64,000 nt of DNA from Desulfatibacillum sp. (GTDB lineage: Bacteria; Desulfobacterota; Desulfobacteria; Desulfobacterales; Desulfatibacillaceae): NCBI GenBank assembly GCA_016342355.1, contig JAEINP010000014.1, positions 1 to 64,000 on the forward strand, written 5' to 3'. The translations under genes and the position numbers were made by a program. How positions within the stretch are numbered: the first letter of the stretch is position 1; every line of letters starts with the position of its first letter. The notes below the pieces were generated by a model that was not told the DNA's origin, made no database searches, and was given only the letters and a program-made list of their open reading frames with translations. Shown here piece by piece: positions 57,032 through 64,000 of this stretch.

Positions 57032-57731
57032 CAATACGTTTCAATATTTTTGTGACCCTTGGTGGGAAAGGGATGAGGGAAAGAGTTATTGTCGGGGCAG
57101 GCTTGTCCAGGTTTTCATCCCGCATGTGGGTCAGACTCCCTATCAATTGATTCCTCAAGGCCGCGCAGAAGCCACGATCCACGATAAAGCCTTGTGCCAA
57201 ATTGCTCCTTTACGAGCCCACCAGAAAAAGCCCTCCACAAAATTGCCGATGGCCGGGATACCGGTTTATTCAGGTGAAGTTTTGACCGTTTATCGAGCCA
57301 AGCTCAGACCTGCGCTTATCATCGCCAAAGAAGGCAAAGAAGTAGATAAGGTCCTTCGTCAGGACAAACCCAAGTGGCAAACATCTCCGACTATCCTGGT
57401 CGCCCCGTATTATGGAGCAGATGAAGGAGGAAAACGGGCAGGTTTTAAATCGGAATTTCGTTCCCGTGTTTGCACGGGGGAGTATCCGCAGTTTGTTTGG
57501 GACAGCCTGCCCATTGGCCCCTCGACAGAAGAATCCATTCTTAGGCTGGATCATATTCAACCTGTCGGCGACCACCACGAATCCATCAATTTGACCCCGT
57601 TCAAACTTACACCCGAAGCCCTTGACATCATTGATGAGTGGATAAGGTGGCTGATTTGGGGTGTGTGGAAAGAAGGCTCTAGTTTCGATTTTCTTAGGGC
57701 CGAACTGATGGCCATAAGCAAAGACGAGTAG
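57012..57731 (+). CDS. PemK/MazF-like protein, candidate toxin
   Basis: A 239-residue protein with features of the PemK/MazF fold in its C-terminal half: KLRPALIIAKEG (the usual RPALII strand), TSPTILVAPYYG, a Lys/Arg-rich loop, EESILRLDHIQPV near the end, and a closing helix. The N-terminal 85 residues (cysteine- and tryptophan-rich, RTYPDNTFQYFCDPWWERD) are not recognised. The start at 57012 overlaps the upstream gene by 20 bp in another frame, indicating coupling. MazF-type proteins cut RNA; activity here is unproven, and the longer size is atypical of MazF (about 110 residues). Confidence 0.55.
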   Translation: MIRTYPDNTFQYFCDPWWERDEGKSYCRGRLVQVFIPHVGQTPYQLIPQGRAEATIHDKALCQIAPLRAHQKKPSTKLPMAGIPVYSGEVLTVYRAKLRPALIIAKEGKEVDKVLRQDKPKWQTSPTILVAPYYGADEGGKRAGFKSEFRSRVCTGEYPQFVWDSLPIGPSTEESILRLDHIQPVGDHHESINLTPFKLTPEALDIIDEWIRWLIWGVWKEGSSFDFLRAELMAISKDE

Positions 57732-57751
57732 CCCCTCATCGTACCTCATCC

Positions 57752-57839
57752 TGCCATCCAGTTTGTTTTGTTAAAATCGTTGGGACAAGCCATTGTGGAG
57801 AAGATTTCCATCCGGGAATTGGAAAAAAATCTTGGTTGA
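57752..57839 (+). repeat. Right copy of duplicated aroB 3' end
   Basis: Translates in frame to AIQFVLLKSLGQAIVEK and KISIRELEKNLG followed by TGA, against KISIRELEKKLC in aroB. It has no start codon or upstream coding part, so it is a gene fragment. Block 57795-57829 is identical to 55913-55947. Confidence 0.85.
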
Positions 57840-58336
57840 TGTTTTTTGACGGAGAGCAAACCATCTATTCCGTGGGCAGCATTATTAGATGTCCACAGGA
57901 AGGCTTGTAAGGGCTTTAATAAAATGAAATTGTAGAGCTTTTTGTCGGATCATTATTTTTAACAAAGTGGATTTTTTCATGTCGTTTGCTCACAGGCTAT
58001 CGGGGGGGAAGTTGCGCCGTCCTTTGTCGCCTATGGGTACAAGGATCACGCAAAGTCAGCCTTACCCGGCCTGCGGCCAATTAGTCCGGTAATTTCCAAC
58101 GGCTATTAGTCATGGGCTAACTGTTTGTAACCTTGAATAAAACTTTCCTGATTTATTTTTCCTCCAAAGGCTTTCTCGCCTAACCTCCAAGCCCATGCTT
58201 GGACTTTATCCGGATTTGATGTATGGATATGCGGGTTTTCAGGCTTTGGAACCTTTTTTTGAAAGCATAGCCTTGAAGAAATACCTGTCTGACTCAATAT
58301 TTTATACTGCCTCATTATCTTTCGGAGGACTGACTC
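57840..58336. other. Intergenic region downstream of the islet
   Basis: About 500 bp between the right aroB tail and the acyl-CoA synthetase alpha gene. It contains a weak minus-strand ORF (listed separately) and the promoter of the alpha gene. No integrase fragment or tRNA was recognised. Confidence 0.4.
58106..58315 (-). CDS. Small hypothetical protein (doubtful)
   Basis: A 69-residue minus-strand frame ending WRLGEKAFGGKINQESFIQ plus a short tail. The C-terminal half looks protein-like (charged amphipathic helix with Ala/Gly), but there is no strong ribosome site (GAAAG only) and it is not recognised. It starts just upstream of and divergent to the acyl-CoA synthetase alpha gene. It could be a gene fragment left with the islet or a chance frame. 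Confidence 0.3.
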   Translation of the reverse strand: MRQYKILSQTGISSRLCFQKKVPKPENPHIHTSNPDKVQAWAWRLGEKAFGGKINQESFIQGYKQLAHD

Positions 58337-59791
58337 ATGCTTGACCAGGAACGCGAGCAAATTGACCGGATGTGCCACCCCAGGGGAATCGCAATCTACG
58401 GAGGTGTTGCAAAATTCGGATCCTTTGCCAACAGTGTTATGCTGGCTATAAAAAAATACGGATACTCAGGCAAGATCTATCCCATTTCCAGCAAGGAAGG
58501 GGACGTCCTGGGGATTCCCCTGATTTCCAGCCTGGACAAGGCGGACGGCCCGATTGATCTGGCCTCCATATCGGTTCCGGCCAAGGCGGTCCCGGACATC
58601 CTGGCCCAGTGTTTGGCCCATGGGGTGGCGGGGGTGCAGGTGCATACATCCGGCTTCGCCGAAATGGGGGACGCCGAGGGGATCGCCTTGCAAAAAGAAT
58701 TGGAGGCTTATGCCGCCAAGGGCCTGCGCATTGTCGGTCCTAATTGTTTCGGCATTCATTGCCCTAAGGGCGGGCTCACCATGCTGCCGGGCTTTGACTA
58801 CAGCAAGGAACCCGGCCCAGTGGCCATGATTTCCCAAAGCGGCGGGCTGGCCAACGATTTCGGCCACGAAGCCTGTCTGGCCGGTCTGGGGCTATCCAAG
58901 GTGATTTCCTTTGGCAACGGGTGCGATCTGGACGCCATATCGCTCATGGAATACTTGGGGGAAGATCCGGATACCCAGTACATTGCCGCATATATCGAAG
59001 GGGTTGCCGACGCCAGTGCATTTTTGGACGTGGTTCGTAAGACGGCCCGGAAAAAGCCCGTGGTCATCTGGAAAGGCGGATTGACTCCTTTGGGAGGCCG
59101 TGCCACCCTGTCCCATACCGGTTCCATGGGCGGGGAGTCCAAAATATGGGAAGGGGCTTTGGCCCAGGCTGGCGCTTACTCGGTTCAGGGGCTGGACGAA
59201 ATGATGGACACCCTCATGGGTCTGGTTTACACCAAAAGCCGGGGGAAAAGGATCGCTCTGGTGGGGGGAGGCGGCGCCATTGGCGTGTTCACCTCGGACC
59301 TTGCGTATCGTTGGGGGCTTGAGATGCCTGTGTTCAGCCAGCAGACTCAGGACAAGTTAAGGGTGTATTTTCCCACCCCCGGCAACAGTATGAAAAACCC
59401 CTTGGACACAGGAACCCCTGCCCTGCCCCTGGACACCCTCAAGGGATGCGTGAAGGAGATTCTGGAAGCGGAACCCATTGACGTCATGGTTCTCATGCTC
59501 CTGACCCATCCTTTGGAAACGGTTGCCTTCACCTTTATGGACATGTACGGTATGAAGGCCTTTCCTCCAGGGCATTATGTGGAAAGTCTTTTTGACACCC
59601 TTGTGGAACTGAAGGAGCAAAGCGGCAAGGATCTGGCCTTGGTCTTTGAAAACAGGGCCTATCGTTTGGAGGATATGGAAGCTGAAGCAGCCTGGAGGGT
59701 TTTGCGGGAAAAGTTTCAGAAAGCGGGAATCCCTGTATTTGCCAGTGCGGAAAGGGCGCTCAGGGCGGTTCGCAACGCTTCCGCAGCGTGA
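58337..59791 (+). CDS. Acyl-CoA synthetase (NDP-forming), CoA-binding alpha subunit
   Basis: A 484-residue protein with the alpha-subunit domains of NDP-forming acyl-CoA ligases. A CoA-binding Rossmann domain (about 15-140) shows IAIYGGVAKFGSFANSVM, then IYPISSKEGDVLGIP and IVGPNCFGIHCP. Succinyl-CoA-ligase-like domains follow, with VAMISQSGGLANDFG, SFGNGCDLDAISLMEYLG, and TLSHTGSMGGESKIWEGAL, in which the His is the phosphorylation site. There is no ATP-grasp domain; the likely partner is at 19445-20116. CGGAGGA precedes the ATG. Substrate unknown. Confidence 0.9.
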   Translation: MLDQEREQIDRMCHPRGIAIYGGVAKFGSFANSVMLAIKKYGYSGKIYPISSKEGDVLGIPLISSLDKADGPIDLASISVPAKAVPDILAQCLAHGVAGVQVHTSGFAEMGDAEGIALQKELEAYAAKGLRIVGPNCFGIHCPKGGLTMLPGFDYSKEPGPVAMISQSGGLANDFGHEACLAGLGLSKVISFGNGCDLDAISLMEYLGEDPDTQYIAAYIEGVADASAFLDVVRKTARKKPVVIWKGGLTPLGGRATLSHTGSMGGESKIWEGALAQAGAYSVQGLDEMMDTLMGLVYTKSRGKRIALVGGGGAIGVFTSDLAYRWGLEMPVFSQQTQDKLRVYFPTPGNSMKNPLDTGTPALPLDTLKGCVKEILEAEPIDVMVLMLLTHPLETVAFTFMDMYGMKAFPPGHYVESLFDTLVELKEQSGKDLALVFENRAYRLEDMEAEAAWRVLREKFQKAGIPVFASAERALRAVRNASAA

Positions 59792-59919
59792 GGATAAGTT
59801 CCCCTGTTTATTCTTGATGATTACTGTGGTTTTTGATACTATAATATGTAATCGCTCAGAAGCACTTGGGGAGCGGTTTGTTTTTTACCTCTTGCGGTTA
59901 TTTTGAAGGCCTGTCTCCC

Positions 59920-61233
59920 ATGCATTTAAAAGGCAATTTTGAGACCGCGTCGTTGACCACCATTTTGCAGATGCTGGCCAACGACTCCAAGACCGGACTT
60001 CTGCGTCTGACCAATGAGGATAACGATGTCCGCATCTTCTTTCAGGAAGGTGTGGTCATTTACGCAAGGGGTACGGCCCAGGAACATGCATTGGGCCAAG
60101 TGTTGATGTCAAAGGGCGCCATCTCTCCCCAACAGTTGGACGAGTGCCTGGAAGAATCCTCCCGGACGCGGCAGGCTTTGGGCAATATTCTTGTGAAACG
60201 CGGCCATGTGAGCCTGAAAAAGCTGAAACAGCACATTGCCGAACAGGCCGAGCAAGTGATTTACAGCGTCTTTTTCTGGGACGGAGGGCGTTTTGATTAT
60301 TCGGACTCCGATTTGGTGCCTCCCGGTGTTCTGGTTACCCACCTGGACATCATGAACATTGTTTTGGAGGCCTCCAGGCGGATTGATGAACTGGATGTTC
60401 TCAAGATACAAATCCCCAGTGATGACTTGGTGCTCAAGACCTGTGGGGTAACGGCTGCAGACCAGGTCCGCCTGAGTCCTGTGGAATGGCGATTTCTGTC
60501 CCTGGTGGACGGAAAACGCAAGGTGAGGGATATTGTCCGGGAAAGCGGATACGATAAGTTTTCCGTTTATCAGATGCTTCATTCCCTTATTTCCCTGAAC
60601 TTGGTGGAAAAGGACGAGGAACTGGCCTCCAGGGTCGAGGCCTATGGACCGGTTTTGGACCAATACAGGGAGTTTTGGGCCGTGATACGGCGGGAATTGG
60701 AAAAGGATCTGGGGTCGCGCCCGTTTATTGTCGTGGGCTCTCCGCCCCCCAAGTCCCCGTCCAAACGGAGGGATTTTATCCGTAACCTTCATGAAACCGA
60801 ACTCTGGAAATGGATCACCAATATCATTGCTGGCGCCAGCCCGGGCGATGAGGTTTTTCGGGGGGTTTTCAAGGGAATACATCCCGACAACACCCCCACC
60901 CAGACCAAGGAATGGGTTTTCGAATGCTTTAAGGATGAAAACCCGGTAAAGGGCGCTCAGATTTTGGCCAAGGGGTATCGGGTCTATCTGTCCAATCTTT
61001 TGAAAGCCCTGCCTGATATTATCGGAGGATTCAGAACCCTGGATGTGATTTCCGCCCTTACCCAAAGTCTGAGCCAGTCACGGGATCAAAAAATCATGCT
61101 CACACCGGATCAGAGCAACGATATTCAATCCGTCTTTGCCATGGCCAGCCAGTTTATTGCGGAAAAGCTAAATGATGAAGAAGAAAAGGTGTTTGGTCTT
61201 TTTGCGTTGAAGAACAGGAAGTATCTTTCTTGA
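59920..61233 (+). CDS. DUF4388 (PATAN) domain regulator
   Basis: A 437-residue cytoplasmic protein. The first 130 residues begin MHLKGNFETASLTTILQML and KTGLLRLTNEDNDVRIFF, the DUF4388/PATAN pattern used as an interaction module in signalling proteins, then a helical part (LKQHIAEQAEQVIYSVFFW). The middle has a winged-helix-like stretch (RKVRDIVRESGYDKFSVYQML), and the C-terminus is helical. The start at 59920 places the domain at the N-terminus. It lies 88 bp before the cNMP/PilZ gene in the same direction. Confidence 0.8.
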   Translation: MHLKGNFETASLTTILQMLANDSKTGLLRLTNEDNDVRIFFQEGVVIYARGTAQEHALGQVLMSKGAISPQQLDECLEESSRTRQALGNILVKRGHVSLKKLKQHIAEQAEQVIYSVFFWDGGRFDYSDSDLVPPGVLVTHLDIMNIVLEASRRIDELDVLKIQIPSDDLVLKTCGVTAADQVRLSPVEWRFLSLVDGKRKVRDIVRESGYDKFSVYQMLHSLISLNLVEKDEELASRVEAYGPVLDQYREFWAVIRRELEKDLGSRPFIVVGSPPPKSPSKRRDFIRNLHETELWKWITNIIAGASPGDEVFRGVFKGIHPDNTPTQTKEWVFECFKDENPVKGAQILAKGYRVYLSNLLKALPDIIGGFRTLDVISALTQSLSQSRDQKIMLTPDQSNDIQSVFAMASQFIAEKLNDEEEKVFGLFALKNRKYLS

Positions 61234-61321
61234 TCAGAATATGCCCGCCCTGATGATTTGCCGGGCAGACTCTGAAATCCATCAGACACAAGGCTGCAAT
61301 TCACGTTTTGGGGGAACATGT

Positions 61322-62005
61322 ATGTTTGAAGTCATTGGCAGGGAGAATTACGGTGACGGAGACATTATATTTGAAGAGTATACTACGGGGGACGCCATAT
61401 ATCAGGTGGAGACCGGAGCAGTTACCATCACCAAAAAGGTATATGGTGAAAATATAGTCGTGGAAGTGATTCGTAAGGGGGAGATTTTCGGGGAAATGTC
61501 CTACATTGCCAGGATTCCCCGCACAGCCACAGCAAAGGCCCTGGGAGCCACCGTGGTCAATATTCTGGACCCCGGTGCGGTGCGCAAGGAATTCATTAGC
61601 CTTAGCCCCGGGATGAGGCAGATTTTCCAGAGTTTGGTCCTGCGACTTAAAAAGGCAACGGAAACATCCTCCGGTGTCCATTTTTTGCGTAAAGACTCCC
61701 GAATTCCAAAGGTGTTCTCTTTGTCTTTTCTGGCTGATGACACAGTACGGGAGAGTTATTCCCACGACGCCAGTTGCGGAGGCCTGTTCATCAAAACTCA
61801 AAGGCCCCTGGACAGGGGAAGGGAGTTCGAACTGACCCTTTGGCTGCCTAACGATGACAAGCCTCTGAAGATAGACTGCCAGGTCATGTGGAACCGGTTG
61901 AAAACCGATGACCCGATTGCCTTACCCTTGGGAATGGGGGTGCGGTTTAAGCATATTTGCAGGAAGGATTACGAGAAATTGCATGTAGCTTTACCGGATT
62001 GTTGA
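61322..62005 (+). CDS. cNMP-binding-like and PilZ domain protein
   Basis: A 227-residue two-domain regulator. Residues 1-115 form a Crp-type cyclic-nucleotide-binding-like fold (YGDGDIIFEEYTTGDAIYQVETG, broken into its two turns, GEIFGEMSYI, RTATAKAL). Residues 125-225 resemble a PilZ domain: SHDASCGGLFIKT is the [DN]xSxxG-like element, and VMWNR and GMGVRF close the barrel. The Arg-rich first PilZ motif is weak (RKDSRIPKVFS), so c-di-GMP binding is uncertain. GGGGGA precedes ATG 61322. No DNA-binding domain is seen. Confidence 0.82.
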   Translation: MFEVIGRENYGDGDIIFEEYTTGDAIYQVETGAVTITKKVYGENIVVEVIRKGEIFGEMSYIARIPRTATAKALGATVVNILDPGAVRKEFISLSPGMRQIFQSLVLRLKKATETSSGVHFLRKDSRIPKVFSLSFLADDTVRESYSHDASCGGLFIKTQRPLDRGREFELTLWLPNDDKPLKIDCQVMWNRLKTDDPIALPLGMGVRFKHICRKDYEKLHVALPDC

Positions 62006-62089
62006 GATAAATTTCAGATGTGAATTGCAACACACGCTTTTTTAGATAAAGTATAGAAAATGCTTGACTTTTTAAAAGAAATCATGGAT

Positions 62090-62117
62090 TTGTTAGATAC
62101 TTTAATTGACATATAAT
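62090..62117 (+). promoter_or_regulatory. Candidate promoter of the GrpE-like/Hsp70 pair
   Basis: TTGTTA (62090-62095) and a perfect TATAAT (62112-62117) are separated by 16 bp in an AT-rich gap, about 75 bp before the GrpE-like start. Confidence 0.4.
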
Positions 62118-62192
62118 CATGCCATTTTTTCAAATGCTGTAGTGTTTTTTTCCACGCAACCCAGGCGCTTTTAATAATGCGGAGAAGATGTT

Positions 62193-63233
62193 TTGGCTGA
62201 GAACGAAGAAACAGGGCCGAGGACCTCTCACGGCAGCCAGGAACACCGGGAGCCTGACGGGATATCCAGGGACCCGGAAAACCAGAGCCCTGACCAGGGC
62301 GCATACCCTGAACCTACGGATACTCAGGGAGCGGGACTTATGGGGCCGGGCCATAAGAGTCTGTTTGAAGAGGAGCAGGCCTTTCTGGCAATCCATGAGG
62401 ACGGCTCCGACGCTTTTCCTGAAATGGGAGAGGCTCCCGATTCCCAGGCGGCATTGTCCGGAGGCGAAGGCGCTTTTGCGCCAGAGGACCTCATGGGTTC
62501 GGATTCCAAGGAAAATGGTTTCCCGGAAGAGTTTTCTTCAGGTTCCGGCAATCCGGGGGCAAACAGTCCTGATGATGAAGAATATGACGGTGAACCGGAA
62601 ATCGGGTTTATCGTCATAGAGCCTTCGGAAGATCAAGATTCCGGGAATCAGGAATCAGACGGGCCGGAAACCCCCGAGTACGCCCCTGACCCGGATTTTC
62701 AGCCTTTGGACGCCTCCCTGGTTTCTGACCGGCTTTCCCTCCTGTCCCAACAAGTGGAACAACTGGGCAGGGACTTTGAGAGCAAGTTGAAATACGATTC
62801 CCACAAGGAAAAAATCATAGATTCCCTGCACAGGGAACTCCAGGAACACAAGGACGGACTCCTTAAAAAGCACATGCAGTCCATGGTCATGGATATTGTG
62901 AAAGTCATTGACGATGTGCGGAAGATTGTTCGTTACTATCGGGAAAAGGAGTTGCAGGAAAGCGACCTGCCCAAACTCCTGGACATCCTGGAAGACCTGC
63001 CTTCAGACCTTGAGGACGCCTTTTCTTTTCAGGGCATCCGGCCGTATACGTGTGAAGGGAACGCCTTTAATCCGGCCAGACAAAGGGTTTTGCAAAAACT
63101 CAATACGGAAGATGAGTCCCTGGACAAGAGCGTGGCAAAAAGATTGCTGCCCGGCTATGAATGGGATGATAATATTTTAAGACTTGAGATGGTGGGGGTG
63201 TATACTTATAAGCCCGTCTCAGAAAATGACTAA
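62193..63233 (+). CDS. Divergent GrpE-like protein with acidic N-terminal region
   Basis: A 346-residue protein. Residues 1-165 are acidic, Pro/Gly/Ser/Asp-rich and probably disordered. A coiled coil follows (about 180-225, LSLLSQQVEQLGRDFESKL and HREL). The C-terminal part (about 225-346) resembles a GrpE dimer and beta-wing region (VKVIDDVRKIVRYY, VLQKLNTEDESLDKSVAKR). Immediately downstream is an Hsp70 gene, for which GrpE would act as nucleotide exchange factor. The start is TTG 62193, supported by GGAG eight bases upstream. It is much longer than ordinary GrpE (about 190-200 residues). Confidence 0.7.
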   Translation: MAENEETGPRTSHGSQEHREPDGISRDPENQSPDQGAYPEPTDTQGAGLMGPGHKSLFEEEQAFLAIHEDGSDAFPEMGEAPDSQAALSGGEGAFAPEDLMGSDSKENGFPEEFSSGSGNPGANSPDDEEYDGEPEIGFIVIEPSEDQDSGNQESDGPETPEYAPDPDFQPLDASLVSDRLSLLSQQVEQLGRDFESKLKYDSHKEKIIDSLHRELQEHKDGLLKKHMQSMVMDIVKVIDDVRKIVRYYREKELQESDLPKLLDILEDLPSDLEDAFSFQGIRPYTCEGNAFNPARQRVLQKLNTEDESLDKSVAKRLLPGYEWDDNILRLEMVGVYTYKPVSEND

Positions 63234-63248
63234 GGATTAGGAGTCTAT

Positions 63249-64000
63249 ATGGGCACGCAGATGAAACGGATTTACGGGATTGATTTGGGTACCACCTATT
63301 CTTCCATAGCTTATGTTGACGAGTTTGGAAAAGCGGTTGTCATTCCCAATTCTGAAAACGAACGCGTTACGCCCTCGGTGGTTTTCTTTGACGGGGATAA
63401 CGTGGTGGTGGGTGGCGTGGCCAAGGAAAGCGCCAGGCTTTATCCCAACGAGGTGGTCAGTTTCATAAAACGCTCCATGGGGGAACCCAATTTCCTGTTT
63501 GAATACGGCGGGAAAAACTATCGTCCCGAAGAAATCTCGGCCTATGTCCTTAAAAAGGTCGCTCAGGACGCCGAAGAAAAACTGGGCGAAAAAATCACCG
63601 ACGTGGTCATTACCTGTCCTGCCTATTTTGGCATCAACGAGCGGGAAGCCACGAAAATTGCCGGGGAAATTGCCGGGTTCAATGTTCGCCAGATCATCAA
63701 CGAACCCACGGCAGCCGCCATTGCCTATGGCTCCATTGAGCAAACAGAGAATGGCGTGGTCCTGGTTTATGACCTGGGCGGCGGTACCTTTGACATCACC
63801 ATGATAGACATCCGCCCGGACGCTATTCAGGTTATTTGCACGGGCGGCGATCATAACCTGGGCGGCAAGGACTGGGATGACCGGATTGTTAACACCCTGG
63901 TTCAGGAATTCCAGACCCAGACAGGATCCAAGGAAGATATCCTGGAAGATCCGGATACTTGGCAGGACCTTCAGCTTTCTGCGGAAAAATCCAAGAAAAT
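63249..64000 (+). CDS. Hsp70 (DnaK-like) protein, truncated by window end
   Basis: The N-terminal 250 residues of an Hsp70-family ATPase. The phosphate-1 motif is YGIDLGTTYSSIAYVD, the phosphate-2 motif VLVYDLGGGTFDITMID, and ITCPAYFGINEREATKIAGEI and INEPTAAAIAYG are typical. It has no J-domain partner in view. The start at 63249 follows AGGAG, and the gene begins 15 bp after the GrpE-like stop, suggesting one transcript. It may be a specialised Hsp70 rather than the housekeeping DnaK; the C-terminal substrate domain is outside the window. Confidence 0.92.
   Translation, partial: MGTQMKRIYGIDLGTTYSSIAYVDEFGKAVVIPNSENERVTPSVVFFDGDNVVVGGVAKESARLYPNEVVSFIKRSMGEPNFLFEYGGKNYRPEEISAYVLKKVAQDAEEKLGEKITDVVITCPAYFGINEREATKIAGEIAGFNVRQIINEPTAAAIAYGSIEQTENGVVLVYDLGGGTFDITMIDIRPDAIQVICTGGDHNLGGKDWDDRIVNTLVQEFQTQTGSKEDILEDPDTWQDLQLSAEKSKK

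Larger units (their letters stand above)
55958..57839 (+). mobile_element. Candidate genomic islet inserted at the aroB 3' end
   Basis: About 1.9 kb lies between the aroB stop and the second aroB tail. It carries two overlapping genes of antitoxin/toxin type and an AT-rich upstream gap. The terminal duplication of a gene end is what integration at the 3' end of a gene, with its regeneration, would leave. No integrase, transposase or short target duplication is visible, so the mechanism is inferred, and an ancient tandem duplication with later loss is the alternative. Confidence 0.5.

Overview
The window looks like a chromosomal segment of a Desulfobacterota sulfate reducer, possibly close to Desulfatibacillum. 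This is an inference from gene content: an Mvh-type [NiFe] hydrogenase with an HdrA-MvhD fusion, many two-component, PilZ and DUF4388 regulators, NDP-forming acyl-CoA synthetase halves, and moderately high GC with GGAGG-type ribosome sites. No rRNA, tRNA, CRISPR array or recognisable transposase was seen.

Layout. 0.1-11 kb: a hybrid histidine kinase with two receivers and an Hpt domain, a PilZ protein, an N-acyl-D-amino-acid deacylase-like amidohydrolase, a QueG-like Fe-S protein, a secreted DUF4091 protein with a dockerin, and an EI24 membrane protein. 11-18.6 kb: a TPR lipoprotein, an ArsR/DUF2087/GIY-YIG fusion regulator with a palindromic operator, a frameshifted remnant of a CPA1 Na+/H+ antiporter, a DUF4105 envelope protein coupled to a DUF3015 protein, and a secreted orphan. 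18.6-25.3 kb: two single-domain response regulators around an ATP-grasp acyl-CoA synthetase beta half, a GDSL esterase, and a hybrid kinase whose ATP-binding domain looks degenerate. 25.3-30.7 kb: a compact minus-strand operon hdrA/mvhD - mvhG - mvhA - maturation protease, which would couple H2 oxidation to flavin-based electron bifurcation. 31-34.6 kb: a two-CW/cNMP/Ser-Thr kinase, its PP2C phosphatase, and an MBL hydrolase. 34.7-46.3 kb: a glycosyltransferase-like membrane protein with a TIM-barrel isomerase, a Rossmann protein, an SDR epimerase, an acyltransferase with an N-terminal Cys/His knuckle, and a complete RND efflux operon (MFP, pump, TolC).

46.4-56 kb holds an aromatic supra-operon: promoter, Trp-rich leader peptide, two tandem terminator hairpins, then aroF-trpE-trpG-trpD-trpC-trpF-trpB-trpA-aroB. 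DAHP synthase and 3-dehydroquinate synthase are therefore placed under Trp attenuation. Immediately after aroB lies an AT-richer islet of about 1.9 kb. It carries an overlapping gene pair (Panacea/SocA-like antitoxin candidate and PemK/MazF-like toxin candidate) and ends with a second, diverged copy of the last 88 bp of aroB. This is the strongest candidate here for an undescribed mobile defence or toxin-antitoxin unit.

58-64 kb: the CoA-binding alpha half of an acyl-CoA synthetase, then a DUF4388 protein, a cNMP-binding/PilZ protein, a divergent GrpE-like protein and an Hsp70 that runs off the window end. These last four may form a signalling-chaperone cluster.
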